Positions 15,363 through 23,116 of a stretch of 34,032 bases of DNA are shown here, piece after piece (positions within the stretch are counted from its first letter, which is position 1; each line of letters opens with the position of its first letter). Source of the stretch: JAUSFM01 sp964343705. Lineage in GTDB: Archaea > Nanobdellota > Nanobdellia > Woesearchaeales > UBA12501. A program made the position numbers and the translations under genes. The DNA lies in contig CAYFJX010000013.1 in assembly GCA_964343705.1 (NCBI GenBank), forward strand, positions 1 to 34,032. The letters are read 5' to 3'. The notes under the pieces are model-generated. The model was given only the letters and a program-made list of their open reading frames with translations, was not told the origin of the DNA and searched no databases.

Positions 15363-16601
15363 TTAATCCTTGTTTGTTTCAAGTTCACCAAAAACTTCTT
15401 GTTCAGGGTATACAAGGATTCCTGAGTCAGTAATTTGCATGGCCACAATCTTTTTTTGGTGTTTTGCGCCACGAAGTTTCAGGACTTCAATGGCATTTTC
15501 TCTGACATTTCCTCGTTTGATGTTGTAAAGAACAATAACACCATCTGCAAGGAATTCTTCAACTCCACTTGTGCTGAACACTGTTGGAATTTGTTTTGTT
15601 TCAGTAATAAGGAATGAAGTTGCAACAATCTTTTCAAAAAATCTAAAGAGTTGCTCAATGTAAATACGATATGAATCTTCTTTGCCAATAAAAGCAGAAG
15701 CAATAGCTGTTAGTGAGTCAACAACTATAAGGTCTGGCTTAAAGTTGTTAGGGAACATGATGGGTTTTATATTAATGAGTAGTTCACCTTTTTGTTTAAG
15801 AAGGAGGGCATCAACACTTCGTGTTATGTCAAAAGGATTGAATCGTTTGATAAGAAGATTGCCTTTTTTGATAAGCTCTTTTGGGTTCCAGCCAAAATCT
15901 TCCATGTGTTGGATCAAATGTTCCTCGCTTTCTTCAAAACTCATATACAAACATTTCTTGCCTTGGCTTGAATGGTATGCAAGGGTTTGTAATGATAAGA
16001 TGGTTTTACCTGAGCCTGCACCCCCAGCAATAAGAATAGAATTTCCTTTTGGTATTCCCTTGTCAAAGAGGTCATCAAAACCATCAACACCTGTGTTTAC
16101 AAAGTCACTTGGTTTGTGATCTGGTTGATGGTTGCTTGTTTTAACTTTATGGCTAATGGGTGCACGTTGTTCTTTGACTTGTCCTTCGTGTTTTTTTAGT
16201 GTTCCGGATTTAAGTTCTTGTTCAATTTCTTCTTTTATCTTTTTTAAGTCAAGTTGTTTTTTTAGTTGATCTTTGTTTGGTTTCTTAGCAGCGCTTGCTA
16301 GACTTTCCTTAATATGTTTTTTTTGTAAGGATTGGAGTTTAATCTTTTTTGTGCTCTTCTTAGCTTCATGTACAAGGGGGTGTTCAGATTTTCCATCTTG
16401 TTCTTTTTTCCAGAAATGAACTTTTGCCATGTTAATTTGGCGGACACCTACTTTATTTTCTCCTACCAGTCTATGGAGCCGAGCAAGAACAGTATGGCGT
16501 GCAAGCTGAGTCTTTTTCATAATATCAGAAATAGTGAGTCCATGTTCACTTGTCTTCAAAATATTTTCTATAGTGATTTTAGTCTTATCTTTCTTCACCA
16601 T
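15363..16601 (-). CDS. wHTH-KaiC-like RecA-superfamily ATPase, 412 aa
   Basis: N-terminal winged helix (about residues 8-62; LTISDIMKKTQLARHTVLARL is the HTH), a charged helical linker (65-165), then a single KaiC/RadA-type ATPase domain. That domain has Walker A GGAGSGKT (193-200), the catalytic Glu region SFEESEEHL (221-229) and Walker B LIVVDSL (291-297). The family feature FVNTGVDGFDDLFDKGIPKG precedes the P-loop, as in KaiC ('TGi.glD.ll.GGip.G'). Family members act as oligomeric ATPase switches in signalling or in archaellum assembly (FlaH). The wHTH fusion suggests a DNA-linked or protein-binding sensor. A TATA box lies at about 16674-16686. It is the first gene of the surface-protein cluster. 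Confidence 0.85.
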   Translation of the reverse strand: MVKKDKTKITIENILKTSEHGLTISDIMKKTQLARHTVLARLHRLVGENKVGVRQINMAKVHFWKKEQDGKSEHPLVHEAKKSTKKIKLQSLQKKHIKESLASAAKKPNKDQLKKQLDLKKIKEEIEQELKSGTLKKHEGQVKEQRAPISHKVKTSNHQPDHKPSDFVNTGVDGFDDLFDKGIPKGNSILIAGGAGSGKTILSLQTLAYHSSQGKKCLYMSFEESEEHLIQHMEDFGWNPKELIKKGNLLIKRFNPFDITRSVDALLLKQKGELLINIKPIMFPNNFKPDLIVVDSLTAIASAFIGKEDSYRIYIEQLFRFFEKIVATSFLITETKQIPTVFSTSGVEEFLADGVIVLYNIKRGNVRENAIEVLKLRGAKHQKKIVAMQITDSGILVYPEQEVFGELETNKD

Positions 16602-17161
16602 CTTTTACTATAATCCCCTTTTATTGTACAAAAAGTACGTTTCCAACATATACTGTTTTCTTTCTTACTCTGTTATGTATATAAAGTTTGTGTTGGACAG
16701 ATGTGTATTGTGGGTGTATGATCTGTTTGTTGGTTTGACACAATTGGTATGTTCATTCTTATTATTTATGTGTTACACTTGGTTATTATATTTGTTTAAT
16801 TTATTTATTTATCATTAGTGCTTATTACTTTTAAGTGTTATATTTAAATGTTTTATTTATTGGTTATATTCATCTATCATACATAAAACATAATTTACCT
16901 TTTATGGGCCTTCTTATGGCAAAATTCAGCAAAAAAGTGTTAAAAACAGGGTTTTTCAGCGCTAATTTTACTTGATTGGAGGGGGCATCAACAAACATGT
17001 CTAATTCCTCCAAAAGACTTTTTCAGTGTCTTTTTGTGGTGCTATTAATGTGGTTGGGTCTTTTTTCTTATATTTTTTTAAGAAAACTTTATATATTAGT
17101 TATACTTTTTAGTTAACTAATTAGCTAGAAAATACAAGAAACAGAATGCGTGGTGATCTGT
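16602..17161. other. AT-rich divergent intergenic region
   Basis: 560 nt without a convincing gene. It holds the promoter of the KaiC-like gene (TATA CTTTATATACATA, minus, 16674-16686) and that of the AbrB/PIN operon (CTTTATATATTAG, plus, about 17086-17098). Two mini-ORFs start from overlapping ATGs near 16997 on opposite strands, each preceded by GGAGG: a 42-aa minus-strand ORF (16998 to 16870, GGAGGAATTAGAC before the ATG) and a 39-aa hydrophobic plus-strand ORF (16997-17116, GGAGGGGG 14 nt upstream). Neither is recognisable. Longer hydrophobic ORFs here reflect the T-rich composition. Confidence 0.5.
17110..17124. promoter_or_regulatory. Candidate operator of the AbrB/PIN operon
   Basis: Two overlapping perfect palindromes, TAGTTAACTA (17110-17119) and CTAATTAG (17117-17124), lie between the TATA box and the AbrB-type antitoxin start. 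They are suited to autoregulation. Confidence 0.4.
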
Positions 17162-17386
17162 ATGGTAGTGCATGTAAAAACAAAACAATGGGGAAATTCA
17201 ATCGGTATAATTATTCCTAAAGATGTGGTGAAGGATCTAGGGCTTCATGCAGGTGATGAAGTTGCCATGGATCTCAAGAGAAAAGGTAATGTCCTCAAGA
17301 AGCTCTGGGGAGCATTAGATTTTGGAGAGAACTGGGAAGAGGAATTCAAACAGTTTAAACAAGAACGGTGGGGTAAGTATATATGA
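17162..17386 (+). CDS. AbrB/SpoVT-type antitoxin (VapB-like), 74 aa
   Basis: Swapped-hairpin AbrB-family DNA-binding antitoxin. The N-terminal 45 residues carry the family signature KTKQWGNSIGIIIPKDVVKDLGLHAGDEV broken here as VKTKQWGNSIGIIIP and KDLGLHAGDEV. The C-terminal tail (WEEEFKQFKQERWGKYI) is the likely toxin-binding segment. GGTGATC (17152-17158) precedes the chosen ATG at 17162; an upstream ATG-like start at 17150 lacks such a site. The last codons overlap the PIN gene by 4 nt (ATGA), the classic coupled arrangement. Confidence 0.88.
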   Translation: MVVHVKTKQWGNSIGIIIPKDVVKDLGLHAGDEVAMDLKRKGNVLKKLWGALDFGENWEEEFKQFKQERWGKYI

Positions 17387-17751
17387 AAAAGTGTTTAGAC
17401 ACACATGCTCTTGTAGAAATTTGCATGAAGAATCCTCGGTTTGATGAGTATTTGGAGGCAGACATAGTCATTACTGATATTACCTTGGCTGAGTTTTATG
17501 AGTGGGTATTAAAGAAATATGATGAACGCACAGCACTTTTTTGGGCTCGTGAATGTGAACCATACACTGTTAAGGTAAAACTTGCTGAACTCCTGTCTGC
17601 TGCGAATTTTAGATTTGTTTGTAGGCAAAAGAAAATTAACTGCTCGTTTGTTGACGCAGTTGGTTACACCTATGCATTAGAACACAAGTATCCTTTTGTA
17701 ACAGGAGATAATGCATTTAGAAAATTAAAGAATGTTGAGTTTAGGGGGTGA
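17383..17751 (+). CDS. PIN-domain toxin (VapC-like), 122 aa
   Basis: PIN-domain ribonuclease toxin. All four catalytic acids expected for Mg2+-dependent cleavage are in place: Asp6 (CLDTHAL), Glu37 (LAEFYEW), Asp91 (SFVDAVGYTYAL) and Asp109 (VTGDNAF). The length is normal. It overlaps the AbrB-type antitoxin by 4 nt. Substrate RNA is unknown. The module appears intact, unlike the neighbouring HEPN module. Confidence 0.88.
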   Translation: MKKCLDTHALVEICMKNPRFDEYLEADIVITDITLAEFYEWVLKKYDERTALFWARECEPYTVKVKLAELLSAANFRFVCRQKKINCSFVDAVGYTYALEHKYPFVTGDNAFRKLKNVEFRG

Positions 17752-17800
17752 GTTACATGATTTTATTCTGCTGTCTTTTTCTCTTGCCCAAACCGAAAAA

Positions 17801-17810
17801 TATTTAAACA
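17801..17810 (+). promoter_or_regulatory. TATA box of the MNT/HEPN operon
   Basis: TATTTAAACA, centred about 27 nt upstream of the ATG at 17832, indicating a leaderless mRNA. Confidence 0.5.
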
Positions 17811-17831
17811 AGTGTTAATCATATTTGACAC

Positions 17832-18341
17832 ATGTTAAAAATAATTAACGATTTACAACCTTTTTTTGAAGATTGTTATAGAAGAATCAGTGTGCGTGAA
17901 TATGCTAGGGTTAGAAGTATATCACCACCTACTGCTTCAACCCTGCTTGCATTGTATCATAAAAAGGGACTTCTGTGTAGAGAAGAGTACAGAAACTTCA
18001 TTTTTTACTATGCCAACAAGGGGAACAAGGTCTTTATTGATCTATCCAGGCTTTATTGGGGCATTACTCTTTCAGATCTTATTACTGAATTTGAAAAGAA
18101 ACTTACTAGTCCAACTATTGTTCTTTTTGGTTCGCTTGCTAAGGCAGAAGTAAAGCAAGATTCAGACATTGACCTTGCTGTTTTTGCTCATAAGAAAAAA
18201 ATTAATTTTTCTGTTTTTGAAAAGAAACTCAAACGAAACATACAAGTTTTCTGGTTTTCCTCATTAAATGAAATAAAAAATAAAGAATTGGCAAATAATA
18301 TTATTAATGGCTATGTTTTGAAAGGGAGGCTAGGTATATGA
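17832..18341 (+). CDS. wHTH-nucleotidyltransferase (MNT-type antitoxin), 169 aa
   Basis: A winged helix (about residues 18-62, RISVREYARVRSISPPTAST) is joined to a minimal nucleotidyltransferase domain with the signature LFGSLAKAEVKQDSDIDLAV (98-117; GS at 100-101, Asp112 and Asp114). A third catalytic carboxylate on the following strand (IQVFWFS) is not visible. MNT antitoxins paired with HEPN toxins modify or block their partner. Here the next gene, overlapping by 4 nt, is the HEPN partner, now disrupted. The TATA box 27 nt upstream supports this start. Confidence 0.85.
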   Translation: MLKIINDLQPFFEDCYRRISVREYARVRSISPPTASTLLALYHKKGLLCREEYRNFIFYYANKGNKVFIDLSRLYWGITLSDLITEFEKKLTSPTIVLFGSLAKAEVKQDSDIDLAVFAHKKKINFSVFEKKLKRNIQVFWFSSLNEIKNKELANNIINGYVLKGRLGI

Positions 18342-18661
18342 CTAAGGATTGGAAAGAATGTTGCGATAAACGTATAGCTAAGGAGGCGTCGTTTGATATT
18401 GACTTATTTTTATCACTTATAAAATCAAGTGATCACAAACTGGAGTCTCAGAAGATGCTCAAAATGACTGAGGTGACTGCAACGTCAAAATTATCTCTTA
18501 CTTATGATTCATTACGGGAATTATTTGAAGCATTAGCGCTCAAGCAAGGATATAAAATATACAATCATGAATGTTACACTCCCTTCTTTAAAGAAATACT
18601 TAATGAAAGCGAAAAAGGAACTGACTTCTCCGCTTCTACAGGCAACAACTCTTTTCCATAA
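18338..18661 (+). pseudogene. HEPN-domain toxin gene, disrupted by internal inversion (N-terminal part)
   Basis: The first 88 residues are a normal HEPN N-terminal half: helices through LTYDSLRELFEALALKQGYK and the family segment YNHECYTPFFKEILN. After Asn89 the reading turns into an unrelated tail (ESEKGTDFSASTGNNSFP), and the expected 'FD.lRkiRN..NYYGk' catalytic half is missing from this strand. That half is present on the opposite strand at 18602-18723. Family knowledge: HEPN toxins need the R-N/H motif for RNase activity, so the product made in this orientation should be inactive. It overlaps the MNT gene by 4 nt. Confidence 0.8.
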
Positions 18662-18723
18662 TAATTCACATCATTTCTTATTTTACGTAACTCATCAAAC
18701 TCTATAGATCGTTTACAAACATT
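18602..18723 (-). pseudogene. Inverted 122-bp segment encoding the HEPN C-terminal half
   Basis: Read on the minus strand, this segment gives LNVCKRSIEFDELRKIRN, then DVNYYGKELLPVEAEKS, the conserved HEPN C-terminal half with the RN..NYYGK motif. The ends are AATG (18602-18605) and CATT (18720-18723), extended to CTTAATG versus CATTGAG with one mismatch. Flipping the segment back between these 4-bp repeats joins both sides in frame, with no stop from 18338 to 18937. This is direct evidence of an inversion inside the gene. Confidence 0.8.
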
Positions 18724-18937
18724 GAGGGTTTTTGTACTTGATTTGCTTAAAAAATCTATTGTTGAAATAGTTTTGAAAAAATACTCTCAAAAAGAGATCT
18801 CTTTAGGAATGGCTGCTGAACTAGCTAAAATGTCAATTTCAGATTTCATAAAGAAAGCTGCTGAGAAAAAGATACCTGTTAATTACGCTGCTGATTCATT
18901 AGAAAAAGATTTTAAAGCAGCGCTTGATACAAGATGA
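18722..18937 (+). pseudogene. UPF0175-family antitoxin fragment, 71 codons
   Basis: The central and C-terminal part of a UPF0175 antitoxin: QKEISLGMAAELAKMSISDF and AAEKKIPVNYAADSLEKDF match the family's 'gkiSlgkAAelagms...f...l...gipvny....le.dl'. The N-terminal ribbon-helix-helix part is absent. The only upstream start is a TTG with no ribosome-binding site, and the frame runs back into the inverted HEPN segment. No PIN (DUF3368) partner is next to it. It is best read as a remnant, possibly fused to the HEPN frame before the inversion. Confidence 0.7.
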
Positions 18938-18947
18938 TTAAGTAACT

Positions 18948-21575
18948 TTATGACAAATGTATCACGCCTTTCTCACTACGCACAACAACTTTACTGCCTT
19001 TCTGATCACCAAGTTTGTACTTAGCTGGATCTTTTAACACAGTCAATGCATTCAATGTGCCAGTGTTGCCATTACCTGCCACAACAATAACATGCTTGCC
19101 ACTGCGTTTCTCAGGCAGTAATTGAATCATTCCTTCACCTGGAGCAAGGCCCATGTCACACCGTGAACGATCGTCGTCAACAAAGCCAATGAGTTCTGCA
19201 GTGATCTTGTTTTCACATGGTCCGCCAACTACAATAACATGGCCTGCGTCAGTACCTGTTCCAGAACCAAGTCGCTCAGCAACACGAACCAGTTTCTTGA
19301 ATGTTTTTGGATACACTTCAAGGTAGCCAAACTCTTGGTATTTTGGTGCAAAAATAGTAAATATGGATTGGTTGGTACTATCAGCTTCAGTTAATTCTCC
19401 ACGCAAGCCAAATTCAGTCATTCCCATTTCAACGTCTGTATTGTTAAGCTCAATGCTTCGATTTAGAATAACATTACTCAATGTTGAATTAAAACCAAAT
19501 AACCAATCACCGCTGATGCCGCTTGAGCTGTTTATGTCTAGCTTCTTTTTTTCAGGGTGCCAGTACACAGTCATGTTAATTTCATCACGTCGTGTGTCTT
19601 CAATCAATTCATTTGTTTTGTATTGGAACAATGGCTCAGTTGCATTGCTAAACACAAAATCACCACCAGATTTTGCTCGGAGAGCTATACTTGTATCTGC
19701 AAAGTCACCATCACCATTCATGTCAACAGTAATGTTTTGACCATTAGGACTTATATTAAATGTAAAAACAGATTCAGCATGATCAAAGTAACCAATACGA
19801 GACGAACTGTCATATGATATTTCAAATGTTTGCATTGGTTCATTTTTCTCACTACGATACACATCTCTAATAGTAACAATCTTTGAATTATTGTTAATGC
19901 TATCAAACTGCATTAAGTATGGCCAGTCTTCTGATTTTAAAAAGAAGAATTCATCCTCGCTAATTGGCTCTGTCTCATCAACAACAAGGTCATAGAAATT
20001 ACTGCCACTTTTTCTTCCATATGCAATGGTTCCACACGTGTCTGTTGTACATGAAACAATTTCTTGATCATACCAGTGACCAGCGTTGTTTTGCCATTTT
20101 AGTTTGTAGCCATCTTCTCCACTTGGGTGGAAGACGTATTCTTCGACATATTGCTCGTCGTTGTTTGATGTGAGCCCTTTATATTCGATTTCAAACAAGT
20201 TCAAAAAGTTTCCAGGCTCGTGCTCAACACGATCAGCAATTTCACTGAGCTTTCCCCAACCATATATGTCGTCGGACGAAACATACTTAAACTCAATTGA
20301 CTTAGTACGGACTGTGTCTCCATTAGTTACACCTTCATCTGTTGTAGTGACAATGCTTACATCAACTTGCGGCAGTTGTTCTTTGTTGACCACAACACTT
20401 GAGCCAACAAATTCTCCTTTTTCGTTAATAGTACTTGGTGAACTAGTATTTGCATCTCGTATAACCCACAAGTCTCCAAAGTAGAATTCCACTACGTCTT
20501 GCCCTACAGCCTCAGTAGCTTCATTTTCAAGGATTTCGTGAACAGCAATGCTTCTATTGCGAGCCATTGGAAGTAGTCGTGCTTCATCATCATTCATTGG
20601 CTTGACACGCTCACCATTTACATGAAAAAGCACTTGGTTCTGGTTAATAAGAACAACTTTAATGGTGACTAATTCACCATCTATTTCATACACACGTTCC
20701 TCTCCTTCAACAAGATAATCTTTCATACCACCTACAATGGTTAGTGAAACATCGTTTTGTCGTGGGTGATTAGCATCAATCATAATATATTCCTTTCCAA
20801 ACAAGATAAGTTCAACATCTGGATAGGTGGTTGATTGTAATTTTCCAGTGTTATGTTGGGATTCAAGTGCTGGAAGAAAGGTAACTTTATAACGATAGGT
20901 TTGATTTTGTTGGTTTACATAAAAGTAGGGTCGTGGTACGCGATCGTCATCATTAGGGTCAACCCGGTATTCTACGCGACCTCGTGGCGTGAAAAGAGTT
21001 TCTGTGTATGAATAACGATTGTAAAAATTTGCAGCAGGTCCAATACAAAGCATGGGCATGTCTTTACATGAAACACCTGGCCATTCATCTCGAGCAGCGT
21101 AGTCAACACCAATCTCAAGCGCGTCACTTGTTGTTTTCTCAATAGGTACTAGTTGACTGTTAAGATCAATGGCAGCCTCACGTACTTCATTAGAAGCATT
21201 TTTGCTTATGACAATAAAACCATCTAGGACTTCAGAATCTTGTTTAAACAATGCTTTTGGGTATGATGTGAAGCTCAAGTCCTGTGTGAATTCTTCAGGA
21301 GGGGCTAGGACTTCTGGTTCGTGTGTTGTCTGTTCTGAATCTATGTTTTTGGTATCTACTTCATTTGCTTCAGCTTCTTCTGTTGGGTCAGGCGTGCTAG
21401 TTGTATCATCTGAATTATCTACTTCTGCAGTTTCACCGCTAGTGCCTGTGTTCCGTGCTTTTAGGGTTGTTTCACTGGGTGCAAACGAAATAATTGCAAT
21501 AAGAATAAGAACAAGTACAACTATGCCAATTGTACTATAGCTTACCACCTTTTTCTTTCCACTTTTTCCCAACAT
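18948..21575 (-). CDS. S-layer protein (methanococcal-type S_layer_N/S_layer_C), 875 aa
   Basis: Candidate S-layer subunit or major surface protein. N-terminal membrane helix at about residues 13-32, then an acidic Thr/Asp/Glu linker (45-90). From about 92, the S_layer_N-like opening FTSYPKALF...DGFIVISKNASNEVREAAIDL resembles the methanococcal S-layer start ('yP.pfv...iVvG..A...d..AA.di'). The C-terminus matches S_layer_C: HVIVVGGPCENKITAELIG, then MIQLLPE and KHVIVVAGNGNTGTLNALTV. A 'CIGPAANFYNRY' segment near 180 may be a related half-motif. A moderate number of N-glycosylation sequons lie in the middle. The TATA box (21605-21614) gives a very short leader. The anchor is N-terminal; no C-terminal TM is seen. 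Confidence 0.75.
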   Translation of the reverse strand: MLGKSGKKKVVSYSTIGIVVLVLILIAIISFAPSETTLKARNTGTSGETAEVDNSDDTTSTPDPTEEAEANEVDTKNIDSEQTTHEPEVLAPPEEFTQDLSFTSYPKALFKQDSEVLDGFIVISKNASNEVREAAIDLNSQLVPIEKTTSDALEIGVDYAARDEWPGVSCKDMPMLCIGPAANFYNRYSYTETLFTPRGRVEYRVDPNDDDRVPRPYFYVNQQNQTYRYKVTFLPALESQHNTGKLQSTTYPDVELILFGKEYIMIDANHPRQNDVSLTIVGGMKDYLVEGEERVYEIDGELVTIKVVLINQNQVLFHVNGERVKPMNDDEARLLPMARNRSIAVHEILENEATEAVGQDVVEFYFGDLWVIRDANTSSPSTINEKGEFVGSSVVVNKEQLPQVDVSIVTTTDEGVTNGDTVRTKSIEFKYVSSDDIYGWGKLSEIADRVEHEPGNFLNLFEIEYKGLTSNNDEQYVEEYVFHPSGEDGYKLKWQNNAGHWYDQEIVSCTTDTCGTIAYGRKSGSNFYDLVVDETEPISEDEFFFLKSEDWPYLMQFDSINNNSKIVTIRDVYRSEKNEPMQTFEISYDSSSRIGYFDHAESVFTFNISPNGQNITVDMNGDGDFADTSIALRAKSGGDFVFSNATEPLFQYKTNELIEDTRRDEINMTVYWHPEKKKLDINSSSGISGDWLFGFNSTLSNVILNRSIELNNTDVEMGMTEFGLRGELTEADSTNQSIFTIFAPKYQEFGYLEVYPKTFKKLVRVAERLGSGTGTDAGHVIVVGGPCENKITAELIGFVDDDRSRCDMGLAPGEGMIQLLPEKRSGKHVIVVAGNGNTGTLNALTVLKDPAKYKLGDQKGSKVVVRSEKGVIHLS

Positions 21576-21687
21576 ATAGATCTAAATAGATTGACACCTT
21601 TTTTGTTTATAAAGTTTGTCGTGTTTGTGTTGTCCCCTTCCCTACAACAACCCTATATAACCAGCATTTACTTTTCTACTAACCACC

Positions 21688-22182
21688 ATGCGTCATAGTA
21701 AACCATTTAACATCCAGCGAGCAGTAAATAAAGAACAGTTTCATCACCCTACTGGTCACAGACCAAGTCTTGTCCAGCGACTGAAATATGATGAGCAACG
21801 TAGACGACTCTATAAAAAAGAACACTGGTGCAGTCCTGGTGGTCTTCCAGTGAGGTCATACTATGAGTTCCTAGTTGCACAATACTTAGAAAACAGAGGT
21901 ATTGATTTCCACTACGAGCAGCTCACCACTATTCCAGGTCACAAAGGACGCAGGCCAAAGCCAGACTTTACACTCCCTAGCTGGACATACAGGCTCATCA
22001 TTGAGGTTTGGGGCATGGATGATCTCCCAAGTTACCGAGCAAAAATTAAACAGCGTAGGGGAAAACTTATGCGGATCCCTGGCTATCAATTGGTTGATGT
22101 TTTTCCACGACACATGGAAGACCTTGACAACTACCTTAACACTGAGATTAAGAATAAGCGCGCTGGATTGCTACATTTATGA
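21688..22182 (+). CDS. PD-(D/E)XK nuclease-like protein, 164 aa
   Basis: Restriction-endonuclease-fold protein. The ordered motif set is: Glu in VRSYYEFLVAQYLENRGIDF (helix 1), YEQLTTIPGH, then Asp in RPKPDFTLPSW and Glu in LIIEVWGMDD, followed by YRAKIKQRRGKL and a final strand YQLVDVFP. This 'rPDF..p....iiEvwG...Y..k...k...y...g..lv.v' layout is typical of Vsr-like and UvrD-associated nucleases. The catalytic Lys after E-x is replaced by Trp (EVW), with Lys available in the next helix. Leaderless or near-leaderless from the TATA box at about 21652-21661. It converges on the next gene with a 6-nt overlap. A role in DNA repair or defence is inferred only. Confidence 0.75.
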   Translation: MRHSKPFNIQRAVNKEQFHHPTGHRPSLVQRLKYDEQRRRLYKKEHWCSPGGLPVRSYYEFLVAQYLENRGIDFHYEQLTTIPGHKGRRPKPDFTLPSWTYRLIIEVWGMDDLPSYRAKIKQRRGKLMRIPGYQLVDVFPRHMEDLDNYLNTEIKNKRAGLLHL

Positions 22183-22701
22183 TTCTGCGGAAATAATCTC
22201 ATCAGCAAACACAGCGATTTCTTTAAACAAAGGACCTTCTTTGTCTTTTTGAGCAATACCAATTATAAGAACAGCATCACCTTGATTCCTAACCTTATTG
22301 GTTAAAGAATGGACAAACCTTGTCAATGTTTTAGGAGAGTGATACGCAGAAAATGTTCCAAATGAGTCAAGAAAGATTATTTGCGTTATTTTCATGCACT
22401 TAGTCACTGCCAGGCTTAATTCTGTCAATGCGCTTGGAGATGAGACATAGTAACATCCAGGATGATTTATTGGTTTTGTCACTGTTTTTGTAACACAATC
22501 AATAAAACAGAATTTCTTTGTTGCAACTTTGCTTTTTTCACATTCTTCCCTAACAACATGATAGCCTTTATTAACAGTCACTATGCAAACTCTATTATTT
22601 TTTATTTTTTTCATAAATGATCTAAATGATTTTGCATGGCCTTCAGTAGGAAAAACAACTATGATCACTTTGTTTTCCTTAACACTCTTTTTAATGTTCA
22701 T
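22177..22701 (-). CDS. Degenerate KaiC-fold signalling protein (DUF835-like), 174 aa
   Basis: RecA/KaiC-like fold without a P-loop. The strand order is recognisable: VIIVVFPTEGHAKSFRSFMK (first strand with no Walker A), KKFCFIDCVTKTV (the 'fIDt.t' strand), the YYVSSPSALTELSLAV helix, TQIIFLDSFGTFSAY (Walker-B-like, 'flDSistl'), and DAVLIIGI. This matches archaeal DUF835/DUF7504-type proteins found with histidine kinases. It starts 6 nt after the response regulator and is the third gene of the HK-RR operon, so it is probably a phosphorelay output or partner. ATP hydrolysis is not expected. Confidence 0.65.
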   Translation of the reverse strand: MNIKKSVKENKVIIVVFPTEGHAKSFRSFMKKIKNNRVCIVTVNKGYHVVREECEKSKVATKKFCFIDCVTKTVTKPINHPGCYYVSSPSALTELSLAVTKCMKITQIIFLDSFGTFSAYHSPKTLTRFVHSLTNKVRNQGDAVLIIGIAQKDKEGPLFKEIAVFADEIISAES

Positions 22702-22707
22702 TGGTTA

Positions 22708-23067
22708 TCACTTAGAGCCTACTATTTTTTTTATCTTCCCAACCAGGTTTTTGCTTACAAATGGTTTTTCAACATAATCAGTGATCATATTTTTTATGTC
22801 TTTTTTTGTTGCTAGTTCTGAAAATCGAACTACTGTGACAAGAACAATAGGTGTTTTTTTTGGAAGTTTGGGAAGAATTTCTTTTGTTGTTAAACCAGGC
22901 ATGAGGATGTCAAGAAGAATAAGGTCTGGCTTATGTTTTTTTGCCTTTGTAATGCCATCCTTTCCGTTTTTAGCTATGACTACAGTAAAACCTTCATCTT
23001 GCAGCAGGTCACGTACTGATTCACGAATGTCTTTTTCATCATCAATGACCAAAATTGTTTGTTTCAT
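22708..23067 (-). CDS. Single-domain response regulator (CheY-like), 119 aa
   Basis: Stand-alone receiver domain with the complete active site: Asp9/Asp10 (VIDDEKD), phospho-acceptor Asp53 (LILLDILMPG), Thr78 (VLVTVVR) and Lys101 (YVEKPF). There is no output domain, so it must act through a partner. GAGGTG lies 5 nt before the ATG. It is encoded between the sensor kinase and the degenerate KaiC-fold protein, which points to a three-protein relay. Confidence 0.93.
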   Translation of the reverse strand: MKQTILVIDDEKDIRESVRDLLQDEGFTVVIAKNGKDGITKAKKHKPDLILLDILMPGLTTKEILPKLPKKTPIVLVTVVRFSELATKKDIKNMITDYVEKPFVSKNLVGKIKKIVGSK

Positions 23068-23116
23068 TGCAACACCTCTTTGCTCATCTTATTTGTTTTT
23101 GTGTGGGGCTTTCTCT

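Noticed and set aside
16534..16818. Hydrophobic plus-strand ORF of 94 aa
   Set aside because: It lies across the KaiC-like start and its promoter. The residues follow the T-rich DNA and there is no ribosome-binding site.
22177..22701. Active ATPase assignment for the KaiC-fold protein
   Set aside because: No Walker A motif is present; the first strand reads VFPTEGHAKS.
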